Assembly: GCA_946894095.1 (NCBI GenBank)
Contig: OX335665.1
Location: 2,366,001-2,430,000, forward strand
DNA: 64,000 bases
Direction: 5' to 3'
Source of the DNA: Incurvaria masculella
Lineage: Eukaryota; Arthropoda; Insecta; Lepidoptera; Incurvariidae
This document shows, piece after piece, positions 43,476-53,912 of this stretch (position 1 is the first letter of the stretch; each line of letters begins with the position of its first letter). A program made the position numbers and the translations under genes. Below the pieces are notes generated by a model that worked only from the letters and a program-made list of their open reading frames with translations, did no database searches and was not told the origin of the DNA.

Positions 43476-43690
43476 GAATTACATAATAAGGAATCAGGAA
43501 TATTGAATCTAGAAAACCGATTACAGCGGTTTTCAAAGCAATTTATTCGACGGAAAACTTGATTAAATAGAAATACAATGCTCCGGAATCTTTTCGTCAA
43601 GACAATCGCTTTGAGAACCGCTATAAAAGGGGTTTTCTAGTTTCAGGATTGCTGATTACCGATTACGGAATTCCAGGAATAGGCGTGCAG
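43472..43690. mobile_element. Fold-back element (second of a tandem pair), next to the Distal-less donor
   Basis: Left arm tacataataaggaatcagga and ctagaaaaccgattacagcg, right arm aaaggggttttctagtttca and ggaattccaggaataggcgt. Its right end at ~43690 lies about 26 bases from the splice donor at 43716-43711 (minus strand), inside the intron. Confidence 0.9.
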
Positions 43691-43716
43691 AGGTATTATC
43701 GAAAAGTGTCACTTAC

Positions 43717-43904
43717 TTGGGTTTGCGTCAGGCCCAGACTCGCCGCAAGCTCCGCCCGTTCGGGCAGCGCGAGGTACTGCGTCCGCTGAAACCGCCGATT
43801 CAGCTGCTGCAGTTGGAGGCTGCTGTAGATGGTCCGAGGTTTCCGCATCTTCTTCCCCTTGCCGTTCACCCGCATGCCAGGGTCGTCTGAAAGACCGCAT
43901 TTTT
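43717..43904 (-). CDS. Dll: Distal-less homeobox exon (homeodomain residues 1-44)
   Basis: Minus-strand exon of the limb-patterning homeobox transcription factor Distal-less (Dlx family). It encodes [13 protein letters not shown] and then homeodomain residues 1-44, from [10 protein letters not shown] through [20 protein letters not shown] to LTQTQ, including the expected R5, Y8, L16 and F20. It ends at codon Q44 followed by GTAAGTG, a consensus donor in phase 0 and the classical homeobox intron position 44/45. Helix 3 (the recognition helix) must be on a further exon that I did not find at lower coordinates. Two acceptors fit in phase: CTGCTTTTCAG giving 188 nt (43904) and TCTTTCAG giving 170 nt (43886). 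The first has the better pyrimidine tract, so I used it. An ATG at 43929 opens the same frame but lies in the presumed intron. Confidence 0.95.
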
Positions 43905-44131
43905 CTGAAAAGCAGAGAAGACTCCTCAATTCTCTGTCGATTCACGGTCCACGCTCTCAAGAGTTTGTATCTATGTACGTTGCGGACATTGACTGCAAAG
44001 TTTGAACACTCAAACATATTGCCGTCGTCACCAAAATTGTATTAGGCATCAGAAGATAGAGTCAGTCCTAGGTTGACTTATGTAAATATACTTTTTCGCA
44101 CTAAGCAGGTGCGTCGGGTATTGCAAGCCTC
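43905..44131. other. Upstream intron of the Distal-less exon
   Basis: Intron sequence by inference, with a pyrimidine-rich tract (minus strand) just before the acceptor. No earlier exon was found between here and the right end of the window. Confidence 0.5.
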
Positions 44132-44503
44132 GTCAGCCTCAGTGGCCCAGTGGCGCGACACTTCGGCGATTGCTCTCCGAAGTTAAGCAAGCTGGGTCCG
44201 GTCTGATCTTAGATGGGTGACCATTGAGAGGCTGGCAGTGGTTCGAATACCACGTTAAAACTGTAGGTCCCCTTTCTTACTTACAGGTGGTAGGGTTAAT
44301 CCCGCCCGGGTTGGTACCATCACATTGGGTGAACGACGGTCGAAGCGGCAATGAAAATTGTCCGTGTTTTCCATCCAGTTCAATGTAGCCGTGTAATATA
44401 TGGAAGGTCCTGGCATTGCTCCCAGTTTCCATGTGGTGTGTTGGGCTAATACCATGACAGAAAGTGTGGTATTAGCCATCCATGTCCAGTCACATAAAAA
44501 AAA
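44132..44503 (+). mobile_element. SINE, 5S-rRNA-like head, full length
   Basis: The complete copy has small deletions in the head (caacg to ca, and a shortened accattgagaggc). The box C-like region is tagatgggtgacc; the tail is ccagtcacataaaaaaaa. Confidence 0.93.
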
Positions 44504-44504
44504 G

Positions 44505-44620
44505 CAATGTGATATGTATGTATGCATAAACGACAACGTAGTTCTTTTTACTGGGCCTTTTATTTAATTAATACGTCCTTGCTTCACGGTCGATTATACA
44601 TATATACATATCACATTACT
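44505..44620. mobile_element. Fold-back element, AATGTGATATGTATG termini
   Basis: Left arm aatgtgatatgtatgtatgc, right arm cttcacggtcgattatacat then atatcacatt. Same family as 19147-19264, inserted directly at the SINE A-tail. Confidence 0.82.
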
Positions 44621-44660
44621 TGGAATAAGCGACGTACATGTTTAGTACGAAAAAGTATAT

Positions 44661-44919
44661 TTACATTAAGGCCCTCGGCATGTCTTAAAAAGCGTTTCGG
44701 GGATTCGTCGTTCGTGGTATGGATTCCGCGCAGAACTGTAGGTTTACTTCATTACTTACTAGGGTTAATCCAGCCCGGGTTGGTAGTCGTGAGTCCGTAT
44801 TTTCCATCCAGTTCAATGTAGCCGTGCAATATGAGCAACTTCCTGGCATAACACCTCGTTCCCTTGCGATGTTTTTGGCTAATAGTCCACATAATTGTCC
44901 ATGTCTAGTTCTAAACACT
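44661..44919 (+). mobile_element. Old SINE copy with diverged head
   Basis: From ttcgtggtatggattccg on the shared body is recognisable (gggttaatccagcccggg, ttttccatccagttcaatgt, tagccgtgcaatatgagcaa) up to gtccatgtctagttctaaac. The head region is not assignable. Confidence 0.78.
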
Positions 44920-45078
44920 GGCTGAGATAAATGGTCGTAGCTGAAAATAAAACCATCGAAATGAAATGCTTTCCTACGTCCCTTTGACAAATTTTGTATG
45001 GACAAAAAGTCACTTATGTCAATAGTTAGTATAACTTTCGGTTAGCATTAGTTCCAGTTATGACTTTTTATCTCAGCC
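44920..45078. mobile_element. Fold-back element, GGCTGAGAT termini
   Basis: ggctgagataaatggtcgta...(right) ...gttagcattagttccagtta, tgactttttatctcagcc. The arms are more diverged than in the 10050 copy. Confidence 0.78.
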
Positions 45079-45414
45079 TCAATATTTTCTAATAGGGAAA
45101 TTCAGATCGATTATATTTACGAAAGATTTGTGAAACCGCTCCTAACTATAAAGAGTTTGATGGAGATGAGCCATTTGTTCTGAATGGCGGTTCAGGTGGT
45201 GAAAATTACATGAATTTTCTTCAATTCAACGCATCCGTGGCAGAATAAAGAGTCAACCACCCAGAGGATGTTATAGTTCAAAGTGTGCATGTTATGAGAG
45301 ATGAATATTAATTTATTGCGGTCATTACATTCAATTTTGATTTGATACAATTTCGTATCAATAATGACGAGGGCTCTATACACCCGAATTTTATTTTATT
45401 TTAGTTAAGCATTA
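45079..45414. other. Spacer with a LINE 3' UTR scrap
   Basis: At ~45335-45395 the words tttcgtatcaataatgacga and ctatacacccgaatttta resemble the LINE 3' UTR at 29570-29620. Nothing else. Confidence 0.5.
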
Positions 45415-45912
45415 TTAGTTTCTCGGTATTGGTCAAAATCTCATATAGGAATCTATTATTACTTTATTGATAGGGATGCTCTCAAACCATTATACTCTTA
45501 ATTGTCTGTAGGTGGTAGCATTTAAAGGGATATGTAACTATGTGATCAGCTGACAGTAGTAGTTTATGACTAAGATTGGAAATGGCCTGCTCCAATTGGC
45601 AAGATATTAGTTGGAGGGGATTGTCTTTGCAAATAAAATGATATTGTCATGAACTGTTGCATACGGCATGGATTGTAAATTTTTGTGTATTCATATGAAT
45701 TTAGTGTTTTACCTATGTTTTTGTTAAAATAATTGACAAACACTTTTGAAAACTTAGACTAAGTGGACGTTGAAAAAAAAAACAGCGGAGTTTCTTTCCA
45801 GTTCTTCTTCGCTGTGTTTTGTTTTGCTGAACTGGCCAATGCTAAAATATGACAAATCCGAGTGCAGTGTACTGTCTATGGATGATGAATAAACAATACA
45901 ATACAATTAACT
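45415..45912 (+). mobile_element. LINE 3'-end-like repeat (GATGAATAAACAATACAA family)
   Basis: Landmarks: gatgctctcaaaccattata, ggtggtagcatttaaaggga, gtgatcagctgacagt, actaagtggacgttgaaaaa, tccagttcttcttcgctgtg and cagtgtactgtctatggatg, with tail gaataaacaatacaatacaa. The opposite-strand copy at 51145-51900 is longer. A first-segment scrap is at 63880-63935. No frame is preserved. Confidence 0.7.
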
Positions 45913-46295
45913 AAATCCAAATCTTTTAGGATGCGGTAAGAATCCAAACATTCCAACCAGAGGCGGTTCTTGTACAATTGAATCAAGCGCGATATCACCT
46001 CGTACAATCGAATGCCTCCGTAAGAAGGGCCGTTAGTCACCGAAACATTTCCAACAAAACAAATAACCAGGCAAATAAGGGCAGTTCGCCCAACAACGTT
46101 GGCGAGAAGAATTAAAAATACGCACATTTTCGTAATAAAATCAATACCGCAGTATAGGTAGTCCGGTGTACGAAAACATGCCGCCACTCACACTCCGCGC
46201 TCGATCTGATAGCGCGTGATGTAGGGGTATAATTACATGCTCGGTGCAGAGCCATCTATTATCAAGTAGCCACTTGCTTTCATATATTTTATAAA

Positions 46296-46448
46296 ATGGA
46301 TGGCCTCAGTGGTGGGACGGACGCAGGGAGTGTCGACTCTTTTGGCAAAAGTGATCTTCCGCAAACCAGTAAGGCTGATATTAAAAACTTCCTTAAAAAA
46401 GATGGAATGCATGAATTTAAATTTTATATTGCAGTAAAAGTTCCATAA
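46296..46448 (+). other. Small 50-codon open frame
   Basis: ATG at 46296 opens a frame of 50 residues beginning MDGLSGGTDAGS and ending FKFYIAVKVP before TAA. Its amino-acid balance (charged and aromatic residues, LPQTSKADIKNFLKK) looks more coding-like than most short frames here, but the family is unknown and no promoter or splice sites were seen. It may be a decayed transposon protein. Confidence 0.25.
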
Positions 46449-47582
46449 AGAAGTCAAGAGACTATTACAATCGAAGTTATTGATGAAAATGAATAAAAAA
46501 AATGCTAATTTGTATAGATGTTATAAAATAATGTAATGATTTAATTGTAAGAACATTTTTGGAAAGAAGTATTGCAGTTGTCCTAATCGAAACGAATGAA
46601 ATTATCAAACATAACTTAACAATTGAAATTAATGATAAAAGATACCTTTTAAATGAACGCCTATTTTTTAGAAATTACTATATCTGAGCACATATTTTTC
46701 CAAAGTCAATTAACGATGGAACAGAACGATACTGAAGAATTTTACAAATATTACAGAACGGTAAAGATTTTCAAATAGTTCAAGATGCATATATCACAGA
46801 ATACCAATAACAGATTCATTAGCTCACTCCATTCATAGGTATGAAAATGTGTTTAATGTATATGCTCATGAAATGATCCTCACCGGCTGTAACATGTTCG
46901 GTGGGCCGAATTTTGGCAACCCTAGCCCAAACTGCCTGCAGCTCGAGGAATATTTGTACGCAGTTGAAATATGCGCTCGCATAAAACATGAGTTACGATA
47001 TGATGGACACCATAGAAGAATATTAATATATCGCCTCCGAGATACAATACTCTTATTATCTCCTTAACCTAGACGCCATCTCTGCTAGGATCAAGATCTT
47101 ACTTACTTACAAGATAACTACTTAATATGTACTACGTATTCAATAATAGAAAGTAATAATATTTATTGCCAATGATGATAATGATTGCATTACGATTCAA
47201 GACTTGCGTTAGAATGATTATTCTTAGAAATATTGTAAACTGTGAAGTGGAAACAAATTTTAGATTAAATATTACATTAAATATTATATTTAATCACCAA
47301 GTCAAAAAGTGTATGATAAAGATGAGACGTATTGATAATAAGTTTCGGATCGAATGTGTGCCGCAAGGGTGAGTTTTGGAACCATTTTGAAACCACCGAG
47401 TTACCTGTGCCAAGTGAATGGTTACAGCACGTATACAGTTATCTACCAACACGCGGACAGACAGACGGACATAATAAAACAACGATGTAGATACGGACAG
47501 GATAGGCAGGGCGGGAACACCTCCGGAGACGACGGCTAGTGTTGTGATATAATCGATTATAGTTTTTTTAATATAACATAAA
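46449..47582. other. Spacer, no gene recognised
   Basis: Frames of 61-121 codons occur on both strands near 46850-47660 without recognisable content. The words gcggacagacagacggacat near 47453 are a short GACG-type run without the rest of that repeat. Confidence 0.45.
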
Positions 47583-48620
47583 TTGGAAAATGACAGCTGT
47601 ATACAGGCTACTTTCCCAGTTTCATTTGGAGGTATTGGTATTCGACGTGTCGCTGACATCGCCCTTCCGGCTTTTTTAGCTTCTACTCATGCTAGTATTG
47701 ACCTCATTGGTGCAATCCTTAATCCATCACTTGGCAGTGATTTTGAGGTCAACTATGCGGGGGAAGCTACAGAAGCTTGGAGATCGAGGGCAGGGACTGC
47801 CGAGATGCCAATAGCACCGAAGGTTCAAAGAAATTGGGACACACCGTTAATAAAGATTACACATTCAGATCTCCTTGCTGGCACAGAAACAATCAAAGCT
47901 CGTTTGCTAGGAGTTACTTGCGAGGAATCTGGGGCGTGGCTTAAAGCTTACCCCTCACCACACCTCGGCACCCTTCTGGAGAAAAACACGCTACGGATTT
48001 GCATCGCTCTCCGGATTGGGGCTAAGGTGTGTCAACCTCACACTTGTATCTGCGGGTCCAGCGTTGATAGCTTTGGTCATCATGGGCTGTCATGCCGGCG
48101 GAGTGCAGGTCGCATGCCTAGACATTATGCAATCAACAACATTATCAAACGATCTTTGAACTCCGCTGGAATCCCTAGCATACTAGAACCGCCAGGCCTG
48201 TTTCGATCAGACGGCAAAAGACCAGACGGTATGACCCTGGTCCCGTGGAAAAAGCGAAAGGCATTAGTGTGGGATGCAACGTGCGCTGACACACTAGCGC
48301 CGAGCCACGTCCTTGCTTCCTCGCGCTTAGGTGGGGCTGCGGCAGCCATTGCTGCAGGTAACAAAAGAAAAAAATATGAGTCGCTATCAGACCTCTTTGA
48401 ATTTTTACCTTTTGCGGTGGAAACTCTTGGTGCGTGGTCATCCGAGTCCTTAGCTTTCGCAGATGTGCTTGGAAAACTCTTAAGAGAGACCTCGGGCGAT
48501 TCACGCTCCAAAATGTTTTTTGTTCGCCGCATAAGCATTGAAATTCAAAGAGGAAATGCTATAAGTATTTTAGGGACAATGGCTGCCTCGGCAGACCTAG
48601 AGGAGATATTTTATTTATAA
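47583..48620 (+). CDS. Intact C-terminal frame of a LINE with zinc knuckle and endonuclease-like core
   Basis: An uninterrupted 345-codon frame that opens with TTG, not ATG, so it is the continuation of a 5'-truncated polyprotein. Residues ~14-35 (FPVSFGGIGIRRV, ALPAFLAS) resemble the region just after a LINE reverse transcriptase. Residues 154-171 (CICGSSVDSFGHHGLSC) form a Cys/His knuckle. Residues ~213-235 (RPDG...LVWDATCADT) look like the PD...D core of a restriction-like endonuclease, and the end RISIEIQRGNAISILGT is typical of this protein group. I recall such domains in invertebrate LINE polyproteins; the clade is uncertain. The 3' UTR is short, with aataaa at ~48650. No reverse transcriptase is present upstream. 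The clean frame implies recent insertion or selection. Confidence 0.72.
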   Translation: MENDSCIQATFPVSFGGIGIRRVADIALPAFLASTHASIDLIGAILNPSLGSDFEVNYAGEATEAWRSRAGTAEMPIAPKVQRNWDTPLIKITHSDLLAGTETIKARLLGVTCEESGAWLKAYPSPHLGTLLEKNTLRICIALRIGAKVCQPHTCICGSSVDSFGHHGLSCRRSAGRMPRHYAINNIIKRSLNSAGIPSILEPPGLFRSDGKRPDGMTLVPWKKRKALVWDATCADTLAPSHVLASSRLGGAAAAIAAGNKRKKYESLSDLFEFLPFAVETLGAWSSESLAFADVLGKLLRETSGDSRSKMFFVRRISIEIQRGNAISILGTMAASADLEEIFYL

Positions 48621-49085
48621 TGCACATACTATATTCTCTATTTGTTTGAATAAATAAAAGTATTACAATACATAAAAACATTCGCGCCTAATATTTTTTG
48701 TTATATCCGTTCAAGGCATCAACATATAAATGTAGTATAACTACACACACTCTTAAATTTTAAACCTCAGAATTGTAAAACGTCATCTACTCAAGCAGAT
48801 ATAGGTTATATTATTAGGGTTACATAATTATGATTATAAAAAATAAGGCAAATATTTAAATAAATACAATACATATAATTCCACGCGATAAAAGTGTTAA
48901 CCGCTTTTATCAGGTAATTAATAATTTAAATATTGCATTTACAAAACCTGCATTAAAGTTATTTAATTTCACAATACATTCGAAACGCATTTACCAAGAA
49001 TTTTGAACTTCTATAGTGTAATCACAATATTATTTAAAGTGAAGTGGTACATGGTTTTTCCGCTATAGAATATGAAATATTTATT
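48621..49085. other. LINE 3' UTR then AT-rich spacer
   Basis: The first ~60 bases belong to the preceding element (aataaataaaagtattacaa). The remainder shows nothing. Confidence 0.5.
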
Positions 49086-49600
49086 ACTAGCTGAGGTACC
49101 CGGCATCGCTCGGGTCAATGTCGTTTTTGATTGATGGCGGGCTGGTCTAAAAGGCTAATCGATGCTACTTCACGAACAGATTGGACAATGTATCTACGTA
49201 CAAAATTGGATCGCGGGACGTAGCCGCATTTTGGGGCATGCAATCTGTAATATCTTCGAAAATATTCATTTAAATCATATGCTGTACAGGGCCATATAGA
49301 TCTATATTAAATCAACAATGTATTTAAGGTATTTAATTGGATAAGGATTAATGCTGTATTGGTTAAAATCGCTTCGAAAATAAACCATTATTTGACGTAA
49401 AAAGTAAATGACAAAAAATGTTATTGTGGGATATCCATAAGAGATAGACATAAACCATCGCGTAGTTTTCTGTAGACCTTTTTAATGTGTATAATACTTA
49501 GTACATTATTTTGATAAATCTCGTAGGGTTCAGCCTGCGTTTGCAATGTAAGCGGAAAAAAATAATTATTTATGACATCACATTAGAAACCTAAAAAATA
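49086..49600 (+). repeat. CCGGCATCGCTCGG interspersed repeat, longest copy
   Basis: Left end tagctgaggtacccggcatc, internal caatgtatctacgtacaaaa, right part tagggttcagcctgcgtttg, aatgtaagcgg and acatcacattagaaa. No coding potential. Unclassified; a Helitron-like or LINE 3' origin cannot be excluded. Confidence 0.68.
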
Positions 49601-50353
49601 ACAGTGTTTCTCCACTATTTAATGGATGTTATTGTACATATAAACCTCACTTCAATCACTCTATTTATTTAAAAAAAACCGCATCAAAATCCGTTGCGTA
49701 GTTTTAAAGATTTAAGCATACATAGGGATATAGGGAAAGGGAAAGCGACTTTGTTTTATACTATGTAGTGATAGTGATGCTTAGAAACAAAAAATCCTCA
49801 GCACATACATCTAAATTACGAATAGTTTTTTCTCAGTCACCATACATTTCATTCAAGTCACTTGACCATTTTTGGTACAATGGAACGTGAGAACATCAGA
49901 AAGGAAAATTGAATGAAGTTCGAACTGAGAAAGTTATCCGTGGTTTCGCCGCTATACGGATGAATTTTGGTCACCACTAACTTACTCGATGGCCAGGGCA
50001 CATCGACTGAGTCGCATCACTACCCTAAGAAAGGCGTTGTCTTTATGAAGAATGCCGTTTTAGGCAACTTTAATGTTGCCTGGAAGTGAACTAATAAAGA
50101 AAATAGCGCTAATAATCTCAGGAACCTAGGGATTCGTAAGTGTATTAGCGCTTCTTGAAAGTCATATTTCAAAGTGTAACACAGTATGAGAAATATGAAT
50201 GACTGATTAGCTTAATCCGTATATGAAAGGGCCTGTCTTACCAACTTTTTAAAATTAATCTAGATAGGTGTAATGCCTGACTAAGTAATAATTACTCATG
50301 GATACTAAATATTTTTAATTACCGGTACGTGGAGGGTTGGAGGGTGTTCTAAA
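49601..50353. other. Spacer with a short CACCAAG-type repeat fragment
   Basis: At 50203-50250, gactgattagcttaatccgt and gaaagggcctgtcttacca are a fragment of the 37103 family. Nothing else is recognised. Confidence 0.5.
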
Positions 50354-50650
50354 ATAAAACCGGCCAAGTACGAGTCGGACTCGCACACGAAGGGTTCCGT
50401 ACCATCGGACAAGATTTAATACAAAAAATCACACATTTTGTATGGGACCCCCCTTTAATTATTATTATTTTTTTATTTTACCTTGTTGTTATAGCGGCAA
50501 AATAAAAACACACTCTGTGAAAATTTCAGCTGCCTACCTATTACGGTTCATGAGATACAGCCCTGTAACAGACGGACGGACGGACGGACGGACAGCGGAG
50601 GCTTAGTAATAGGGTTCCGTTTTTACCCTTTGGGTACGGAACCCTAAAAA
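50354..50650 (+). mobile_element. GACG-microsatellite-linked repeat, full copy
   Basis: aaaaccggccaagtacgagt through the left arm agggttccgtacc, ttgttatagcggcaaaataa and (GACG)n at 50573-50593 to gtacggaaccctaaaaa. Confidence 0.94.
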
Positions 50651-51144
50651 TGGAACTACTCGACATCGCTCAAACCAGTAGCAGAAACCCTTATTGCTCA
50701 TAGTTATAAATTTAGTTAGTACTGTCATACTGTCGTATGCTTCTTAATTTTACCTACATGCAAATTTCGGAGTAGCTTTCGCGTACACTGCAGTTGCTTT
50801 TGTGTTTTTTTTAATAACTTATCACTGACCGATTCTGCGGTAAGTATTTACATCATTCATTTTTTTCTTTAAAATATCTCCATTATGACAGCCGATTCAA
50901 AATTTTACCTTCTCTGAGTCGAAATAAAAAATCACGCGAACTCCTATTTAGACTATTTTGATTAATGCTTTCTCCAATTATTCCGTCCCATTTGTAATGC
51001 AAATTAACGGTTACATCAGCGAGCTGATAAAAAAAGCTAAAGAATACACCAAACTGAAGTTTCTACAGCTTACATATAAGGACGAGACAATATAGACCAA
51101 TTCGTTAGCGCTCACATTTCTTATATGGTACCCACTTATAGTTT
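50651..51144. other. Spacer, no gene recognised
   Basis: A donor-like gcggtaagtatt at ~50839 was noted, but no exon could be built from it. Confidence 0.45.
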
Positions 51145-51900
51145 CACGTCTAAATTATTGTATTGTATTGTTTATTCATCATCCATAGACAGTACAATTC
51201 ACTCGGATTGGTCATATTTTAACATTGGCCAGTTCAGCAAAACAAAACACAGCGAAAAAAACTGGAAAAAAACTCCGCTGTTTACAAAAGTGTTTGTCAA
51301 TTTTAAAACATGAAATTAACATAAATTGAAGAAAATTTACAACTGATTTTTTTTTCATTATTTAGAGCATTTTAACATGTAATGACACAAAAACAACCAT
51401 AGTAACACAATAAAATACACAACAAGTCATTACACAACACCAGATGCCACAGAGTTCAAAAATATAGTATTTAAATAGCTGACAAAGTACCTAGGTGTCT
51501 ATGTATTTTTTTTTGTGCACTGAATAAAAAACCTGCGATCAATTGACTAATATCATTTTATTTGCAAATACTTTCCCCACCAACTAACATGTTGCCAATT
51601 GTAGCAGGCCAGTCCCCACAAACAGCACCCGTTCACGAGCATCACGCCGGGCACAGCCATTACCTCTCTCGATCATATTTTAAGGAAAGAGATAACCCGA
51701 ACCAAGCGTTACCGTAAGCAAGGACCTTAAACCGATGCATTGCTCCAGTGGCAATAAACACTGTGAAACACTTGCACGTTTGATAAAACTATTAGTTTAG
51801 TTAACAGTGAGCTGATCACACTGTCGCATATCTATTTAAATGCTAACACCTACAGATAATTAAGAGTATAATGGTTTGAGAGCAGCCTTATCAATAAAGT
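51145..51900 (-). mobile_element. LINE 3'-end-like repeat, longest copy
   Basis: Reverse of the 45415 element: ttgtttattcatcatccata, gacagtacaattcactcgga, ttggccagttcagcaaaaca at the left, and acctacagataattaagagt with ataatggtttgagagcag at the right. The central ~350 bp (51350-51780) include gcaggccagtccccacaaac, shared with 21425. No intact frame. Confidence 0.68.
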
Positions 51901-52741
51901 AAGAATAAGATTCCTGTATGAGATTGTTATAAAAGTATCCCGTATAATGTATTGTTGTTATAAGGAGCCATATATTAGTTACGTACGTCTCCTTAAACAA
52001 AATAAATATTGAAACAGAGCATCTTTCGTTGCGTGTCGACTGTACATTGAATACGCCGCGTCCCGCCCATCTGTAGACGCCTACCGAAAACACGAGACGC
52101 AACGAGCTAAGGAAAAAACAATAAAACCATTAAAAAAAAACTCGAGCCAAAGAAAAAAACGCGGAGCGAAAGCGAAAAGGTTTTTAAACTTACTCATCTC
52201 TCGCTTAGGACGTGGTCTGCTTTGAGATTTCGAGTCGTTTTGACTTTTTTGTTGTATTAGGAATAAAATTAAATTCAATGAGGGATGTACTTAAGAAAAA
52301 GTCCTGCATGTTAAATTTCAGAAGACAGTATATTTTTGTAACCATCTATAGTATAGCCCGTGGCTCTGCCCGCGTTAAGCCTAAAATAAAAAAGTTTTGA
52401 AAGACAGGTTTTTTTTCCCCGACTGCTGTAACATTCACTCCACAGCCCACTTCACAGGTGACTCAGCGTGATGTCGGTATAACAGGATTGAGAGAATCAT
52501 TTTAGTACATAGCCATAAACCGCATCAAAATAAGATAAGTGATTCTCAAGTTATGGGTGCACAGACAGGCGGATAGTAAATGAGATAATGAAATTGCAAA
52601 TTTAACATGTTTTGTTATTTACGCTATAATTTCTATTATACTATGGGTTTTAAAAATGCGATACAACTTATCACCAATATTACCATCACGCACTTTACTC
52701 GTATAAGAAGAAATAGTGGATGGATTATATTAAATACGCTT
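51901..52741. other. Spacer, no gene recognised
   Basis: At ~52348, tagcccgtggctctgcccgc resembles the start of a common interspersed repeat but nothing follows. Other frames (60-80 codons) are not recognised. Confidence 0.45.
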
Positions 52742-53152
52742 AAAAACCGGCCAAGTGCGAGTCGGACTCGCACACGAAGGGTTCCGTACCATCGTAAAAA
52801 ATAAAACAAAACAATTACGTTTTTTGTATGGGAGCCCCCTTTAATTTTAATTATTTTTTAATCTTACCTATTTGTTGTTATAGCGGCAAAATAAATACAC
52901 ACTCTGTGAAAATTTCAGCGTCTACCTGTTACGGTTACTGAGATGTGAGAGTGGCAATTTATGTAAACGAAAATAGAAACATTCGAATACTGTCAACATT
53001 TTTTACTACTAAATTTTGTAGTTTTTAGGGTTCCGTACCCAAAGGGTGAAAACGGAACCCTATTACTAAGCCTCCGCTGTCCGTCCGTCCGTCCGTCCGT
53101 CCGTCCGTCCGTCCGTCCGTCCGTCCGTCCGTCCGTCCGTCGGGCTATAGGC
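52742..53152. mobile_element. GACG-linked repeat with its right half inverted
   Basis: The left half (52742-52945, plus) runs from aaaaccggccaagtgcgagt to cctgttacggttactgagat. After 76 unrelated bases the right half follows in minus orientation (53022-53152): tttttagggttccgtaccca, ttactaagcctccgctgtcc and a (CCGT)n run of about 16 units. All other copies have both halves in one direction. Confidence 0.88.
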
Positions 53153-53159
53153 CATTGCT

Positions 53160-53400
53160 TCTGGGTCTGGACATAGATGGCTTATCATGATATGAACACA
53201 CCAATTTCCCGAGGGAACTAGTTATCATGCCAGGACCTTCCCTCAACGTGGCTTTGCAACCAAGGACACGGCAATATTAAACTTAAGTTGTGTCAAACAC
53301 AGACAATCTTCACGGTTCAACCATGTTTAATTCAATGCGATGGTACCTACACGAGCGAACTTTAAAACCCTACCGCCTAGTATGTATGTAAAAGTTTACA
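53160..53400 (-). mobile_element. Old SINE copy
   Basis: Minus-strand words: tggacatagatggcttatca, ttcccgagggaactagttat, catgccaggaccttccct, gttcaaccatgtttaattca and atgcgatggtacctacacga. Diverged; the head is not visible. Confidence 0.75.
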
Positions 53401-53659
53401 TTGAGATTGGAACGAGCGATGGATCATTCCGAGTGAGATTCAAATTAAGATTCCCAGAGTAAAGTTTATTTGCTGATTCTTCTTTACTGGTTGAAATAAT
53501 CTATAATAATATTAATATATTATATATCATAGTAATATATATAATAATCTATAATAGTTTTTGAATTGTTGATTGAGTTTGAGTTTGACTAATGTTAAAA
53601 TATGACAAATCCGATTGCAGTGTACTGTCTATGGATTATGAATAAACAATAAATTACCA
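53401..53659. other. AT-rich spacer ending in a LINE tail scrap
   Basis: 53500-53560 is a taatat-type palindromic run. 53585-53655 (ttaaaatatgacaaatccga, agtgtactgtctatggatta, tgaataaacaataaa) is the 3' end of the 45415 family. Confidence 0.6.
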
Positions 53660-53912
53660 AAAAAGTAATCTTCGAGCCGTCAAAGTCAAACTCGGACTTC
53701 CGATTTGTATGAAAACGCGGAGCCGGCGTAAACGGCAACGTCGACGTATTTACGGCAACGTTGTGTAAGCCGTCAAATCAAACTCGGACTCGCACATGTT
53801 AGTTCGCTTAACGCCCACTGCGCGCGCTCTTCAATTTCTCCATACATTTGAAAACGCCAGTCGATCGGTTTGCCGTAAACGTCAATTTAGGTGACAACTG
53901 AGACTACAGGCT
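53660..53912 (-). repeat. GTTTACGCC-containing interspersed repeat
   Basis: Reverse orientation of the 42925 repeat, better preserved: ccgtcaaatcaaactcggac, cccactgcgcgcgctcttca, catttgaaaacgccagtcga and tgccgtaaacgtcaatttag. Within it cggcaacgt/cgacgta words repeat. Confidence 0.72.

Noticed and set aside
43709..44017. A 102-codon frame overlapping the Distal-less exon in another frame
   Set aside because: Out of frame with the homeodomain and crosses the splice acceptor; fortuitous.
47294..48538. Antisense frames of 109-137 codons opposite the LINE endonuclease-like frame
   Set aside because: Shadows of the GC-biased sense frame, with no recognisable content.
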